Part shown: positions 17,630-26,553 of the stretch, piece by piece
How positions within the stretch are numbered: the first letter of the stretch is position 1
Layout: each line of letters begins with the position of its first letter
Origin: Bacteroidota bacterium
GTDB taxonomy: Bacteria > Bacteroidota > Bacteroidia > B-17B0 > Aurantibacillaceae
Length of the DNA: 44,144 nt
NCBI GenBank assembly: GCA_013816615.1
Contig: JACDED010000023.1
Location: 1-44,144 of the forward strand
Direction of reading: 5' to 3'
Position numbers and translations under genes: made by a program
The notes under the pieces: generated by a model
Database searches by the model: none
Told to the model about the DNA's origin: nothing
Seen by the model: the letters and a program-made list of their open reading frames with translations, nothing else

Positions 17630-18970
17630 TTATTTTTTGTTTAAACGATCAAGGTTTTTTTGAATATATTTTTCGCCCGGTAATAAAGCAGATTGAATAC
17701 GTTTTGCATATTTGATAGAATCAAGAATTTCTTTCTGTTTTTCTTCAATAATTAATTTTTGTTCTTTGGTAGTTTTTAAAGATCTGAAAATAAAAATCGC
17801 AAAAACAATTACAAGCAATAAGCCAAAAAACACCGAAGCGATAATAATTTGTTGAAAACGGTTCTTTTCTTCCGCTATGATACGTTCTTTTTCCTGCTGT
17901 TCTTTTAAAATTGCTTCTTTTTTCTCAAACTCGTATTTCAACTGATTTTTTATACTTGCTTTACGGGTTTGTTCGTTATTTATGCTGTCACGCATTTTTA
18001 TATAAAGCTTGTATGTTTCAAAAGCGGCAAAATAATTATTTTGTTTTTTATAAATGCTTGACAACATTATAGCGGCATTTCTTATTTTTTCAGGATGGCC
18101 CAGTTTTCTTGCTATTTCGAGACTCCTGTTTGCATAATTAAATGCTTCGTTCACTTTTTGTTTTTTTAAAAGCAATGATGCAATATTATTTAAAGAAGTT
18201 GCTACTCTTTCCATGTCCAGCATTTCTTCATGCATCTTTAAACTTTTTTGATGATACTCCAATGCTTTTTCATCGTCTTTTTGTTGGCTGTATATATTGG
18301 CAATGTTGTTTAGGGAAATGGCAATGCCGGCTTTATCATTAATTTTTTCATTTAGGGTCAAGCTTTTCTGAAAACATTCTAATGCTTTTGAAAAATTGTT
18401 TTGTTCGTAATAAAGTGCACCAATATTAATCAAGGCAGATGAAATCCCTTTTTGATCTTTTATCAGTTCATATAATTTCAGCGCTTTTTGAGAATACTCA
18501 AGCGCTTTTGCATTATTGCCCTGTTCAGCATAAACATAGCCAATATTATTAAACGATTGGGCTATTCCTGTTTTTTCATTGGTTTGTTCACGGATCTTTA
18601 AGCTCTTATCAAAATACTCTAAAGCTTTTGGAATATCGCCGTGCTGCTGTGCTAAAAAGGCAATATTGTTTAAAGTATTTGCAAGATGCTTTAAATAAAA
18701 AAGTTTAATTAGCGGGTCTTTTTCTTTTGCTGCATTTGTTTCGGAAAGTTCTTTTAATAGTTGATTATACTTTGGCCATATTGCCTCATCTCCTTCAGCT
18801 TCTATAAGATCATGCAAAATATTACAGCGCAATGTATCGTGTTTGACTTTTGTAAGAGCAAGCTTTAACGAATCAATGGTATTTTGCGCCGGCAAAACAA
18901 AAGACCAAATGCTAAGCGCAAAAAACAATAAATATGTTAAACTATTTTTCAGAAGTTTAAAGATACACAT
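17630..18970 (-). CDS. Membrane-anchored TPR receptor ending in a SpoIIE-type linker, no phosphatase domain
   Basis: 446 residues from the ATG at 18970 (MCIFKLLKNSLTYLLFFALS...), preferred over the TTG at 18991 because it starts on the signal peptide. Seven TPRs of the consensus 'ALEYxxKSLxIxExxxDKxGIAxSLNNIAxIYxxQ' type follow, the class that forms peptide-binding superhelices. A long Glu/Lys coiled coil (KYEFEKKEAILKEQQEKE), one membrane helix (IIASVFFGLLLVIVFAIFIF) and a cytoplasmic linker EEKQKEILDSIKYAKRIQSALLPGEKYIQKNLDRLNKK end the protein. No SpoIIE domain follows. It is a paralogue of the TPR receptor upstream of the rhodanese-like gene, with better-conserved repeats. Partners may be the SpoIIE phosphatases carrying the same linker. 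Confidence 0.88.
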   Translation of the reverse strand: MCIFKLLKNSLTYLLFFALSIWSFVLPAQNTIDSLKLALTKVKHDTLRCNILHDLIEAEGDEAIWPKYNQLLKELSETNAAKEKDPLIKLFYLKHLANTLNNIAFLAQQHGDIPKALEYFDKSLKIREQTNEKTGIAQSFNNIGYVYAEQGNNAKALEYSQKALKLYELIKDQKGISSALINIGALYYEQNNFSKALECFQKSLTLNEKINDKAGIAISLNNIANIYSQQKDDEKALEYHQKSLKMHEEMLDMERVATSLNNIASLLLKKQKVNEAFNYANRSLEIARKLGHPEKIRNAAIMLSSIYKKQNNYFAAFETYKLYIKMRDSINNEQTRKASIKNQLKYEFEKKEAILKEQQEKERIIAEEKNRFQQIIIASVFFGLLLVIVFAIFIFRSLKTTKEQKLIIEEKQKEILDSIKYAKRIQSALLPGEKYIQKNLDRLNKK

Positions 18971-19086
18971 GTTTTTTGTCTGCGCAAACAAGGCTGGAGT
19001 CCTTTATCCATGGGTTTATTGAAGAACATGTGATAAAACGTTTATATCCGTAAAATTCATTAGCTTTATATATAATCCCTACACTT

Positions 19087-19689
19087 TTGTTTCGTTATTT
19101 CTATAAACCTGTTTTAGTTATTTTGGCGGTGATATTATTTTCGTCGTGCGCCATTCATGCGGGGTTTCCATTTATATGTTTTAAAAAAGATTGTATCAAA
19201 TCTGCATGGACATTTCAAAAACCACCGGCAGGAGGAAAGCGTGGTGTAAAACAAAAAGCAAGTATTTTTATAGCCAAAGCAAAAGCCAAAAACAGAAAGA
19301 GGAAAAGCCGGAATGACGACCCTTTGCGGATGGCCTTTGATCAACCATTGCTGGATGCTATGTTAGCAGATACAAGCCACGCCGATAAATTTATTAAAGT
19401 AGTTTTCTTTTATAAAAGCAAAGCACCTGAAAAGAAAATAAATAACGACAGTCTTTATATAAAATCATCGTTCGTTACACTTTCTAAAAACGATCGTATT
19501 TTAATTAATTATTATTTAAATAAATACCTGGTAAAAAACATTACAGAAATTTATATTTACTCCGTTATCGAAAAAAAGGAAGAGCTTGAACAAAATTCAC
19601 GAATGGGTATTATGAAAATGAAAAAAATAGAACATTATCTTCTCAGAACCAAAGTGAAAAAGGAAAGAATAAAGATAGTTTTGAAGTGA
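19087..19689 (+). CDS. Basic lipoprotein with OmpA-like C-terminal pattern
   Basis: 200 residues starting at TTG; no ATG lies before the leader VLVILAVILFSSC, whose Cys21 makes a good lipobox. Residues 38-85 are very basic (KAKAKNRKRKSRNDD), unusual for an outer-membrane lipoprotein. The C-terminal 75 residues (SKNDRILINYYLNKYL, ITEIYIYSVIEKKEE, RMGIMKMKKIEHYLLRTKVKKERIKIVL) have the beta-alpha-beta-alpha-beta order of OmpA-like domains, but I cannot see the usual Asp/Arg peptidoglycan-binding pair. It could contact peptidoglycan or an acidic polymer; this is inference. It is divergent from the TPR receptor gene and followed by intergenic repeats. Confidence 0.65.
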   Translation: MFRYFYKPVLVILAVILFSSCAIHAGFPFICFKKDCIKSAWTFQKPPAGGKRGVKQKASIFIAKAKAKNRKRKSRNDDPLRMAFDQPLLDAMLADTSHADKFIKVVFFYKSKAPEKKINNDSLYIKSSFVTLSKNDRILINYYLNKYLVKNITEIYIYSVIEKKEELEQNSRMGIMKMKKIEHYLLRTKVKKERIKIVLK

Positions 19690-19776
19690 GTCTCACCCTT
19701 AATCACTTTCCTTCAACTCCGTTCAGGATAAATCTCATAGAAAGGAAGAGTGAATTGTTCTTTCCCGTAATTTTTT

Positions 19777-19906
19777 GGGCGCCTTAACACGCTACTTCGG
19801 GCTCGGCTATCGCCTCGGTTGGGCGAGAAAACCTCGCACGAACTATCCCGATAGCTATCGGGACTGCGTATCGCTGGCGCGGCAACTGTTTAAAATAGAT
19901 CTTGAG
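19777..19906. repeat. GC-rich intergenic repeat, copy 1
   Basis: GC-rich against its AT-rich surroundings, opening with TTTGGGCGCC. It shares a 31-bp identical block (19790-19820, beginning CGCTACTTCGGG) and an almost identical tail (from CGTATCGCTGGCGCGGCAA to ATAGATCTTGA) with the copy at 20796-20911, in the same orientation. An 18-bp perfect palindrome (arm TCCCGATAG) lies at 19846-19863. Confidence 0.85.
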
Positions 19907-19968
19907 ATGTAAACACACGGATTAAAAATCTGCGCGAACGGGGTTTTGAAGTGATCAGCTTTTCAATT

Positions 19969-20511
19969 TTATTTCTTTTTAGGGAGTTTATACCCGATTT
20001 GTTTTATTGGCTTCGCGCTTACTTTCTTTTCTAATAGCTCATCCAAATATTGAAATACCAATTCCATATTTTTGCCTTGATTATCAAGTTTCTTTTTTAT
20101 TTTTTCTATCTCCAATCTCAACTCTGTATTATCAACAAGCATTTGCCTGATCTTTGTAAAGATCCTTATTATTTGAATATTTACTTCTATTGCTTTTTTA
20201 CTATTTAATACACTTGAAAGCATAGCTACGCCTTGTTCGGTAAAACAAAAGGGCAGATACCTTAAACCCATTTTATCAGAATTGGAGGTCACAATTTGTG
20301 ACCTCCAATTTTGTAGTTCAGCTTCAGTCATTTCGAACATAAAATCTTCAGGAAAACGCTCCATATTACGTTTCACAGCTTGTTTTAAAACTTTTGTTTC
20401 AACACCATAAAGCGCGGCCAGGTCTCTATCCAACATTACTTTTTGATCTCTGATAAAATAGATCTTGTTCATTACTATTTCATCGGGCACAGTTAATTTA
20501 TTTTCTTTCAT
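19969..20511 (-). CDS. ORF6N-domain protein
   Basis: 180 residues. Residues 10-95 are an ORF6N domain, the DNA-binding-like module of phage anti-repressors: IYFIRDQKVMLDRDLAALYGVETKVLKQAVKRN, RFPEDFMFEMTEAE, and FTEQGVAMLSSVLNS. A helical region (VNIQIIRIFTKIRQML, then RLEIEKIKKKLDNQGKNMELVFQYLDELL) likely dimerises. Proteins of this type are common as single chromosomal genes as well as in prophages, and no other phage gene is seen here. It is bracketed by two same-orientation GC-rich repeats, suggesting an accessory insertion. Its targets are unknown. Confidence 0.9.
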   Translation of the reverse strand: MKENKLTVPDEIVMNKIYFIRDQKVMLDRDLAALYGVETKVLKQAVKRNMERFPEDFMFEMTEAELQNWRSQIVTSNSDKMGLRYLPFCFTEQGVAMLSSVLNSKKAIEVNIQIIRIFTKIRQMLVDNTELRLEIEKIKKKLDNQGKNMELVFQYLDELLEKKVSAKPIKQIGYKLPKKK

Positions 20512-20527
20512 TACGACAATGAAATTA

Positions 20528-20737
20528 AAAGAATAAATGAAAGATGATGGCTATAGTTTATAGCAAGATCTTTTGAAATAAACCGTCATCGTGAGTTTTG
20601 CGTTGAAGCAAACTGTTGAAGCAATCTTAGGATCCGGATTTAAAATTGTGTGTTAGATTGCTTCGCTATCGCTCGCAATGACGAAAGAATAAATGAATGT
20701 TGATGGCTATTGGTTTGTAATAAACCGTCATTGCGAG
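20528..20737. repeat. GTCATTGCGAG-type intergenic repeats, tandem direct and inverted copies
   Basis: This fills the gap upstream of the ORF6N gene. A direct repeat (20528-20595 and 20684-20737; both begin AAAGAATAAATGAA and reach AATAAACCGTCAT) flanks an imperfect hairpin. Its arms are GTCATCGTGAG (20585-20595) with CTCGCAATGAC (20672-20682), and GAAGCAATCT (20618-20627) with AGATTGCTTC (20655-20664). Similar sequences recur in many Bacteroidota genomes. Confidence 0.8.
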
Positions 20738-20795
20738 GACGGCAGGACGAAGAATCTCGTCTATAGTATTGTAATACAAAAATTAAGTTTTATTT

Positions 20796-20911
20796 GGGAG
20801 CCCGGACGCGCTACTTCGGGCTCGGCTATCGCCTCGGTTTTTTGCCTTAGCAGGCAAAAGAACTAAACCCTACGTATCGCTGGCGCGGCAATTGTTTAAA
20901 ATAGATCTTGA
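20796..20911. repeat. GC-rich intergenic repeat, copy 2
   Basis: Same family and orientation as copy 1, with the identical 31-bp block at 20809-20839 and the shared tail at 20873-20911. The middle differs: it carries a TTTTGCCT/AGGCAAAA inverted repeat where copy 1 has its 18-bp palindrome. With the GTCATTGCGAG-type repeats it accounts for the 420-bp gap; no gene is seen there. Confidence 0.85.
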
Positions 20912-20931
20912 AACCTTATTACAAATTTAAA

Positions 20932-21369
20932 CTACGGAGCGGTGTCAGCATCGTTTAGGTAAAAAAAACACGTTAACAGGGCAGGAACATCTTTGTTGTA
21001 ATTTACTTTTAAAGTACCTGACACCGGAAAAAAGAGTCTGTCGTTTTGCGCACGAATAACTAAGGCGTTATCTTTTGTTACTATTTCTTTTGCGCCTTTT
21101 AGATAGGTGTATTCGTTATTACCAATTTTAATATAATACTCTGTTAAATGTATATCTAATAATTTAGCAATTAAACCTTTTTCATTATAGAGCTGATAAT
21201 TTGAAATTGAGTATTTAGATCCTTTAAATTCTGCAACAAAACGATAATCAGAATAATTCATAAGAGCAATAATCTTGCCTTCTTTTTTTATTTCATATTC
21301 TGCAAGAAGAAAACCGCCGGGTTTGTGCCAGGTGTATTCTCTATAATTATTTTGAGGTTCATTGAGCAT
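20932..21369 (-). CDS. Unknown protein, all-beta pattern
   Basis: 145 residues without signal peptide. The sequence alternates short strands with polar turns (PGGFLLAEYEIKKEGKIIALMNYSDYRFVAEFKGSKYSI, EYYIKIGNNEYTYL, NALVIRAQN), a pattern resembling Tubby/LURP-one-like or other small beta-barrel proteins, but I do not recognise a family. Its C-terminus VPALLTCFFYLND is hydrophobic. The DUF4145 gene ends 48 bp upstream on the same strand, so this may be the last gene of the ATPase-methyltransferase operon, or an unrelated neighbour; nothing in the sequence decides this. Confidence 0.6.
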   Translation of the reverse strand: MLNEPQNNYREYTWHKPGGFLLAEYEIKKEGKIIALMNYSDYRFVAEFKGSKYSISNYQLYNEKGLIAKLLDIHLTEYYIKIGNNEYTYLKGAKEIVTKDNALVIRAQNDRLFFPVSGTLKVNYNKDVPALLTCFFYLNDADTAP

Positions 21370-21417
21370 TGTCGAATTATGGACAAATTATAGATAGAGT
21401 AGGAAGTGCCCAAAAAA

Positions 21418-22047
21418 TTATATATTAATCTGATTATTTATATTTGGCAAAATGTAAATCGATTTTAAAATATGGTTTACAATTTCTACTGCAAGAACTA
21501 ATGTTGAAATTTGAATTGTTTTTATTTCGTGAGCTGATACATTACCAATTAATCTAAGTTTGTCAATTAAAGGTAATTCTGTATTTGAAATAAACCCCTG
21601 TTTATGCAGATTTTCTATTTTTGTTTTTAAGTCTCTTCCCGCAATATTTTGCTCAATACAAATTGCTTCTACAAGAGTTCTTAAGCCTATTCCTGACAAT
21701 ATTGGTGATTGGCTATTAAATGCATCTTTCACTTCCTTATAAAGGCTTTGAATTATTTTTGGAACTTGTTTTAGAACATCAGGTTTTAAAAAGAAGCGAT
21801 CGATTTCGGAAATCTTATATAAATGTGCATCAGGATAATTAACTTCTTCGATTTCATTATCTTTTAAATCCCTTACTTTGTAAAGCATTGATATGTTGGT
21901 ACAACCATTACATTCTATAATACTAAATGTGTTTTCGTAATCATAAGGTAAATCAGCATCCAATTTTGTAATTGAATAATGAATATTATGTTTTGTTGGA
22001 TTTAAACAGGACGGACATTCAGTTGTTATAGTTTCCATTGCTTGCAT
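21418..22047 (-). CDS. DUF4145 protein with N-terminal zinc-ribbon-like motif
   Basis: 209 residues. The N-terminus has two CxxC pairs (Cys11-x2-Cys14 and Cys46-x2-Cys49; CPSC and CNGC), a probable zinc ribbon. Residues 115-200 are the helical DUF4145 core: GIGLRTLVEAICIEQ, LKTKIENLHKQGFIS, LPLIDKLRLIGNVSAHE. DUF4145 is known from type I restriction subunits and from many stand-alone genes in defence neighbourhoods; its activity is unknown, possibly RNA or nucleotide binding. The start could be Met1 or Met4. The ATPase-methyltransferase gene ends 14 bp upstream, so both are surely one transcript, and the pair is best read as one functional unit. Confidence 0.85.
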   Translation of the reverse strand: MQAMETITTECPSCLNPTKHNIHYSITKLDADLPYDYENTFSIIECNGCTNISMLYKVRDLKDNEIEEVNYPDAHLYKISEIDRFFLKPDVLKQVPKIIQSLYKEVKDAFNSQSPILSGIGLRTLVEAICIEQNIAGRDLKTKIENLHKQGFISNTELPLIDKLRLIGNVSAHEIKTIQISTLVLAVEIVNHILKSIYILPNINNQINI

Positions 22048-22061
22048 AGTTAATATTTAGA

Positions 22062-23993
22062 TTATTTTGAAATTGTTAGCTCTGAAAGATTCAATTGTGC
22101 ATTAGCAAACTGTTGTGTCCAAAATCCATGTAATTTTCCATTTTGATAATTTCTCGTCATTTCTCTTGTTTCCAAAATTTTCGATTTCGCTAATTCGCTT
22201 AATGATTTAATGGCGGTTAAGCGAGAACCTTCGTCAATTTGAAGTAAACATCTTTTTGGAATTTGATGTGCTTTTAGCCGCCCATCTTTTTTCTCAGAGA
22301 AAGTAAAATCGATGCCTTTTTCTGTAATCTTAAATAAGTCTTTTAATTGTGGCGTATCTAGTACTAAAAAACCTTTTTGATAAGCTTTTTCTCCAATTGG
22401 AATTTGATGATCTTCAATTAATAATAAAATCCCTTTTTCACTTAATAAGCTTGTTATAATACCATCAACTTTGAAAAGATTTAACCACTCGTTTGGATCA
22501 ATTTCATGAAGCACGTTGCACATTATAACTACATCAAAACTTTCTTTATCATATTTTGCTAATAGATTATTAAAATCATTAAAATATCTATTATCACAAT
22601 TTCCATAAGCTTTTACTAAGGCAGATTCACAATACTCTTTGTCAGTTTTATATTTATCGTAAGCGATATAATCAATATTTTGAATTAGTTTCTCCTGATT
22701 GCTTTCATCTAGGTCAACGATGTTTGAAATTAATCTTCCTTTGCCCGAACCATAATCTAAAACCCTTAATTTCCCATTTGAAGAAAGTTTTAATAGATCA
22801 GCTCTAATTTGAAAAGATTGAGGGTCGTTCAAATCAGTTTGTACAGTGAGAGGTTCAAATAAACTTTCAAAGGCATAACGACTTGTTGCATATTGAGAGG
22901 GTAGACTAATAAAGTCTTGTAATTTCGATATTTCATTTTCATCACCTAATAAACTATGAAGAACTTTTTCTGGGATTTTTCCAGCATGGGTAATTTTTCC
23001 ATTTTCAACATACCAAATCAAAGAAGGATCAAAGTGTGCTAGAAGCGGAATTGAATGTGTTGCAATCCATATTTGACCGTCTGAAACACACTTCTGTATC
23101 CGTTCGATAGTTTCAATTATTACAGAAGGGTGTAAATAATTTTCCGGTTCATCAAGAACCAAAATTAAATCTTTGAGCGCAGTTTCCTGACTATAAATTG
23201 CTAAACAGAATTGAAGTAAAATTTTTTGTCCATCAGATAAATTAGATTGTCCCATCGGAAATCCGAATAGTGTTGCTTCATCATTTATTGTTCTACCAAC
23301 AGAAGTATTTAGAAATATCTCAATAATTTGCTTTAATTTATCGTAATCCTCAATTGCTTTCTTTTTTTCACCTTCTGAAGATTGTGAATGGTGATGGGTT
23401 GAGTTGAACCACCTATCTTGAATAACTTGAATCTTTGCAAATGTTCCCTGTGGAAGGAGATCGATTCCAACAGCATTAATATTTGCAGCATGATTGATAA
23501 TTTGATTTTTCGGAAAAGAATTACAGTCTTGAAGCGCAAGACTTTTTGGTACAAAATGAATATATGGGTAATAATTAGCTAATTCTGTTGTTATAATATA
23601 ACTCCAATCTAATTGCCTTTCAATACTTAATATTTGTGCTTTAACATTTCCTATAGCTGTTTTTTGTTGACTAATGCTTCGGGTTACATTATTAATTTCT
23701 ATTATATTTTTAGAATTGTTAATTTGGTTTAAGTGATTTTCATGAGTTAATAGAGCCTGTTCTCTAATTGGTAAATTAGTTTTGAGATCTGCAAGTTGTG
23801 CTATTATATTTTTGAGTTGCTGATCTTTGGGTTTTATTTGTAATAGCTTGAAAATTTTATTTAATAACCTAGTCTTGCCTGAACCATTTTTCCCCGCTAT
23901 CAAGACAATAGAAGATAATTTATCCATTTTTATGTTTTCAAGACCGTCCTCATAATTGTGATTTTTCGGAATATCAATTTTGGTAATTCTCAT
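22062..23993 (-). CDS. ABC-type AAA ATPase fused to class I SAM methyltransferase
   Basis: 643 residues. The N-terminal half is an SMC/OLD-like ATPase: Walker A AGKNGSGKT (33-41), a coiled-coil insertion (about 55-130), ABC signature NLSDGQKILLQF (251-262), Walker B LILVLDEPENYLHP (276-289) and H-loop ATHS (311-314). Residues 400-540 are a Rossmann methyltransferase: motif I VLDYGSGKGRL (411-421), acidic loop YIAYDKYKTD, and VVIMCNVLHEIDPNEW (488-503). There is no DPPY/NPPY, so it is not a typical DNA adenine or cytosine-N4 methylase. A 100-residue tail ends the protein. In anti-phage relatives (OLD, GajA, PtuA, AriA) the ATPase acts with a nuclease effector; here a methyltransferase takes that place. 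Role inferred from architecture and the DUF4145 partner. Confidence 0.88.
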   Translation of the reverse strand: MRITKIDIPKNHNYEDGLENIKMDKLSSIVLIAGKNGSGKTRLLNKIFKLLQIKPKDQQLKNIIAQLADLKTNLPIREQALLTHENHLNQINNSKNIIEINNVTRSISQQKTAIGNVKAQILSIERQLDWSYIITTELANYYPYIHFVPKSLALQDCNSFPKNQIINHAANINAVGIDLLPQGTFAKIQVIQDRWFNSTHHHSQSSEGEKKKAIEDYDKLKQIIEIFLNTSVGRTINDEATLFGFPMGQSNLSDGQKILLQFCLAIYSQETALKDLILVLDEPENYLHPSVIIETIERIQKCVSDGQIWIATHSIPLLAHFDPSLIWYVENGKITHAGKIPEKVLHSLLGDENEISKLQDFISLPSQYATSRYAFESLFEPLTVQTDLNDPQSFQIRADLLKLSSNGKLRVLDYGSGKGRLISNIVDLDESNQEKLIQNIDYIAYDKYKTDKEYCESALVKAYGNCDNRYFNDFNNLLAKYDKESFDVVIMCNVLHEIDPNEWLNLFKVDGIITSLLSEKGILLLIEDHQIPIGEKAYQKGFLVLDTPQLKDLFKITEKGIDFTFSEKKDGRLKAHQIPKRCLLQIDEGSRLTAIKSLSELAKSKILETREMTRNYQNGKLHGFWTQQFANAQLNLSELTISK

Positions 23994-24014
23994 TTTAGCT
24001 ATTTTGTTACTGAC

Positions 24015-24050
24015 AAAAAAGCCTCTCCAAATTAATCAGAGAGGCTTTTT
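24015..24050 (-). terminator. Bidirectional terminator behind nrdA
   Basis: Arms GCCTCTC (24021-24027) and GAGAGGC (24039-24045), an 11-nt loop, an A-run on the left and a T-run on the right. It stops the nrdA transcript before the ATPase-methyltransferase gene. Confidence 0.85.
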
Positions 24051-24096
24051 ATATTTTATTTAGTATGTTATTCTTTTGTTTGCCCAGTTAACACAG

Positions 24097-24128
24097 ATTC
24101 GTATTATTCGTGCAATTCGTATTTTCGT
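24097..24128. repeat. Short ATTCGT tandem array, 9-nt period
   Basis: ATTCGT occurs at 24097, 24106 and 24115, followed by a degenerate TTTCGT. It lies between the nrdA stop and its terminator. Arrays like this are a known kind of Bacteroidota intergenic filler. Confidence 0.55.
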
Positions 24129-24135
24129 AGCAAGC

Positions 24136-26553
24136 TTAGCTTCCGCAAGCCTCACAATCTTCCGGGCTATCTAACGAGCAGGTTAATTGTGCTTGTTGTT
24201 CTTCGAAAGTTAAGATGTGCGATTGGCCCCGGTCTACTAATAATTGGTCTTCGTTGCCCAAGATCAAAGCAGGTTGTGATAATGCATCCTGATCTACTGT
24301 AAACTTAATAGCATCAGCCGCAGCTTTTGTACGTAAGTAATACATACCTGTTTTTAAACCTTTTTTCCAAGAGTAAAAATGGGCTGAGCTCATTTTCGCA
24401 AAGTTAGCGTCTTGTATAAATAAGTTCAACGATTGCGATTGATCAATATAAGCGCCACGATCTGCAGCCATATCAATAATAGTACGTTGTTTAATTTCCC
24501 AAACTGTTTTGTAAAGCTCTTTTATGTTTGCAGGAATTTCAGGAATGTTTTGTACCGAACCATTTGCAGCGATAATTTTATTTTTTAAGCCATCGTTCCA
24601 GATACCTAATTTTACTAAGTCGCGTAATAAATGTTTGTTCACTACTACAAACTCTCCGCTTAATACACGGCGGGTGTAAATGTTTGATGTATAGGGTTCA
24701 AAGCATTCGTTGTTTCCTAAAATTTGAGATGTAGATGCTGTTGGCATTGGCGCTAACAATAATGAGTTACGCACACCGTATTTCATGATCTCTTCGCGTA
24801 ATGTATCCCATTCCCAACGCGGGCTTGGTGTTACATTCCACATATCCTGCTGGAAGATACCTTTAGAGATAGGTGAACCCGGATACGTTTCGTAAGCGCC
24901 TTCTAATTTTGCAAGATCTTTACTTGCAGTTAATGCAGCGTAATAAATTGTTTCAAAGATCTCTGAATTTAATTTTTTCGCTTCATCACTTTCAAAAGGG
25001 AAACGCATTAAAATAAATGCATCGGCTAAACCTTGTACACCTAAACCAATTGGGCGGTGACGTAAATTAGATTTACGCGCCTCAGGAATAGGGTAGTAGT
25101 TACGGTCAATGATCTTATTTAAGTTTACCGTTGCATGGTAAGTAATTTCAAATAATTTATTGTGATCGAATGTGTTCGCTTTCTCATCAACAAAACGCGG
25201 TAAAGCTAAAGAAGCTAAATTACAAACAGCAACTTCATCAGCACTTGTGTACTCAATAATTTCAGTACATAAGTTAGAAGACTTAATGGTACCTAAATTT
25301 TGTTGGTTTGATTTTGAGTTAGCAGCATCTTTAAATAACATGTAAGGATTACCGGTTTCAATTTGCGCTTCAATAATGGCTGCCCATAATTCGCGTGCTT
25401 TAATTTGTTTGCGGAATTTTCCTTCTGATTCGTATTTTGTATACAAGGCTTCAAACTCTGCACTGTGGCAATCGCTTAAGCCCGGAGATTCGTTAGGACA
25501 CATTAAGCTCCATTCGCCTTCTGCTTCCACACGTTTCATAAACAAATCAGGAATCCAAAGTGCAGTAAACAAGTCGCGCGCGCGCATTTCTTCTTTACCG
25601 TGATTTTTACGAATATCTAAGAAATCATAAATATCTGCATGCCATGGCTCAAGGTAAACAGCTATAGATCCCTTACGTTTTCCGCCGCCCTGATCAACAT
25701 AGCGTGCGGTTTCGTTATATACTTTAAGCATTGGTATAATACCGTTGCTTGTTCCGTTAGTTCCTTTAATATAAGATCCTGTGGCGCGTACATTGTGAAT
25801 GTTGATACCGATACCACCGGCACTTTGAGAAATTTTAGCACATTGTTTTAAAGTATCGTAAATACCATCAATGCTATCATCTTTCATTTGTAATAAAAAG
25901 CAAGAGCTCATTTGCGGTTTTGGCGTACCCGCATTAAATAAGGTTGGCGTAGCGTGTGTGAACCAACGTTCGCTCATTAAGTTGTAAGTGCGGATGGCAG
26001 AGTCGATATCGCTTTTGTGAATACCAACGGCAACACGCATGATCATATGTTGCGGGCGCTCTGCAACAAAACCATTCATCTTTAATAAATAAGAACGCTC
26101 TAATGTTTTAAAGCCAAAATAATCGTAACCAAAATCACGGTCGTATATAATAGACGAATCTAAAGTATGCGCGTTGTTCATGATAATCTCATAAACATCA
26201 TCTGCTAATAAAGAAGCGTTCAATCCTGTTTTAGGATCAATATATTTATGAAGGGCTTCTGCCGTTTTTGAAAAACTCTTAATAGTATTTTTATGCAGGT
26301 TGCTAACCGCGATACGGGATGCTAACTGGGCGTAATCGGGGTGACGCGAAGTTAAACCCGCTGCCGTTTCTGCTGCTAAATTATCAAGTTCAATAGTGGT
26401 CACGCCATCGTATACACCATCAATTACTTTTTTAGCCACAAGTATAGGGTCTACATGTGAAGGTTCTAAGCCGTAGCTTAATTTTTGAATGCGAGCGGTG
26501 ATCTTGTCAAATTTTACCGACTCGCGTGTGCCATCTCTTTTAATTACAAACAT
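24136..26553 (-). CDS. nrdA: Ribonucleoside-diphosphate reductase, class Ia alpha subunit
   Basis: Catalytic subunit making deoxyribonucleotides from NDPs, 805 residues. An N-terminal ATP cone ([19 protein letters not shown]..., residues 1-90) provides overall allosteric control by ATP/dATP. Active-site residues are in place: Cys218 (MSSCFLLQ), Asn427, Cys429 and Glu431 (SSNLCTEI), and Cys444 as the second redox Cys ([11 protein letters not shown]). The C-terminal tail carries the shuttle pair Cys800/Cys803 (DCEACGS), which passes electrons from thioredoxin or glutaredoxin. The beta-subunit gene is upstream on the same strand after a 406-bp gap containing inverted repeats, so the two may have separate promoters. 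Confidence 0.97.
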   Translation of the reverse strand: MFVIKRDGTRESVKFDKITARIQKLSYGLEPSHVDPILVAKKVIDGVYDGVTTIELDNLAAETAAGLTSRHPDYAQLASRIAVSNLHKNTIKSFSKTAEALHKYIDPKTGLNASLLADDVYEIIMNNAHTLDSSIIYDRDFGYDYFGFKTLERSYLLKMNGFVAERPQHMIMRVAVGIHKSDIDSAIRTYNLMSERWFTHATPTLFNAGTPKPQMSSCFLLQMKDDSIDGIYDTLKQCAKISQSAGGIGINIHNVRATGSYIKGTNGTSNGIIPMLKVYNETARYVDQGGGKRKGSIAVYLEPWHADIYDFLDIRKNHGKEEMRARDLFTALWIPDLFMKRVEAEGEWSLMCPNESPGLSDCHSAEFEALYTKYESEGKFRKQIKARELWAAIIEAQIETGNPYMLFKDAANSKSNQQNLGTIKSSNLCTEIIEYTSADEVAVCNLASLALPRFVDEKANTFDHNKLFEITYHATVNLNKIIDRNYYPIPEARKSNLRHRPIGLGVQGLADAFILMRFPFESDEAKKLNSEIFETIYYAALTASKDLAKLEGAYETYPGSPISKGIFQQDMWNVTPSPRWEWDTLREEIMKYGVRNSLLLAPMPTASTSQILGNNECFEPYTSNIYTRRVLSGEFVVVNKHLLRDLVKLGIWNDGLKNKIIAANGSVQNIPEIPANIKELYKTVWEIKQRTIIDMAADRGAYIDQSQSLNLFIQDANFAKMSSAHFYSWKKGLKTGMYYLRTKAAADAIKFTVDQDALSQPALILGNEDQLLVDRGQSHILTFEEQQAQLTCSLDSPEDCEACGS

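Noticed and set aside
19690-24000. Prophage or integrative element around the ORF6N gene
   Set aside because: No integrase, structural phage gene, tRNA or attachment-site pair; ORF6N proteins are also common as solitary chromosomal genes.
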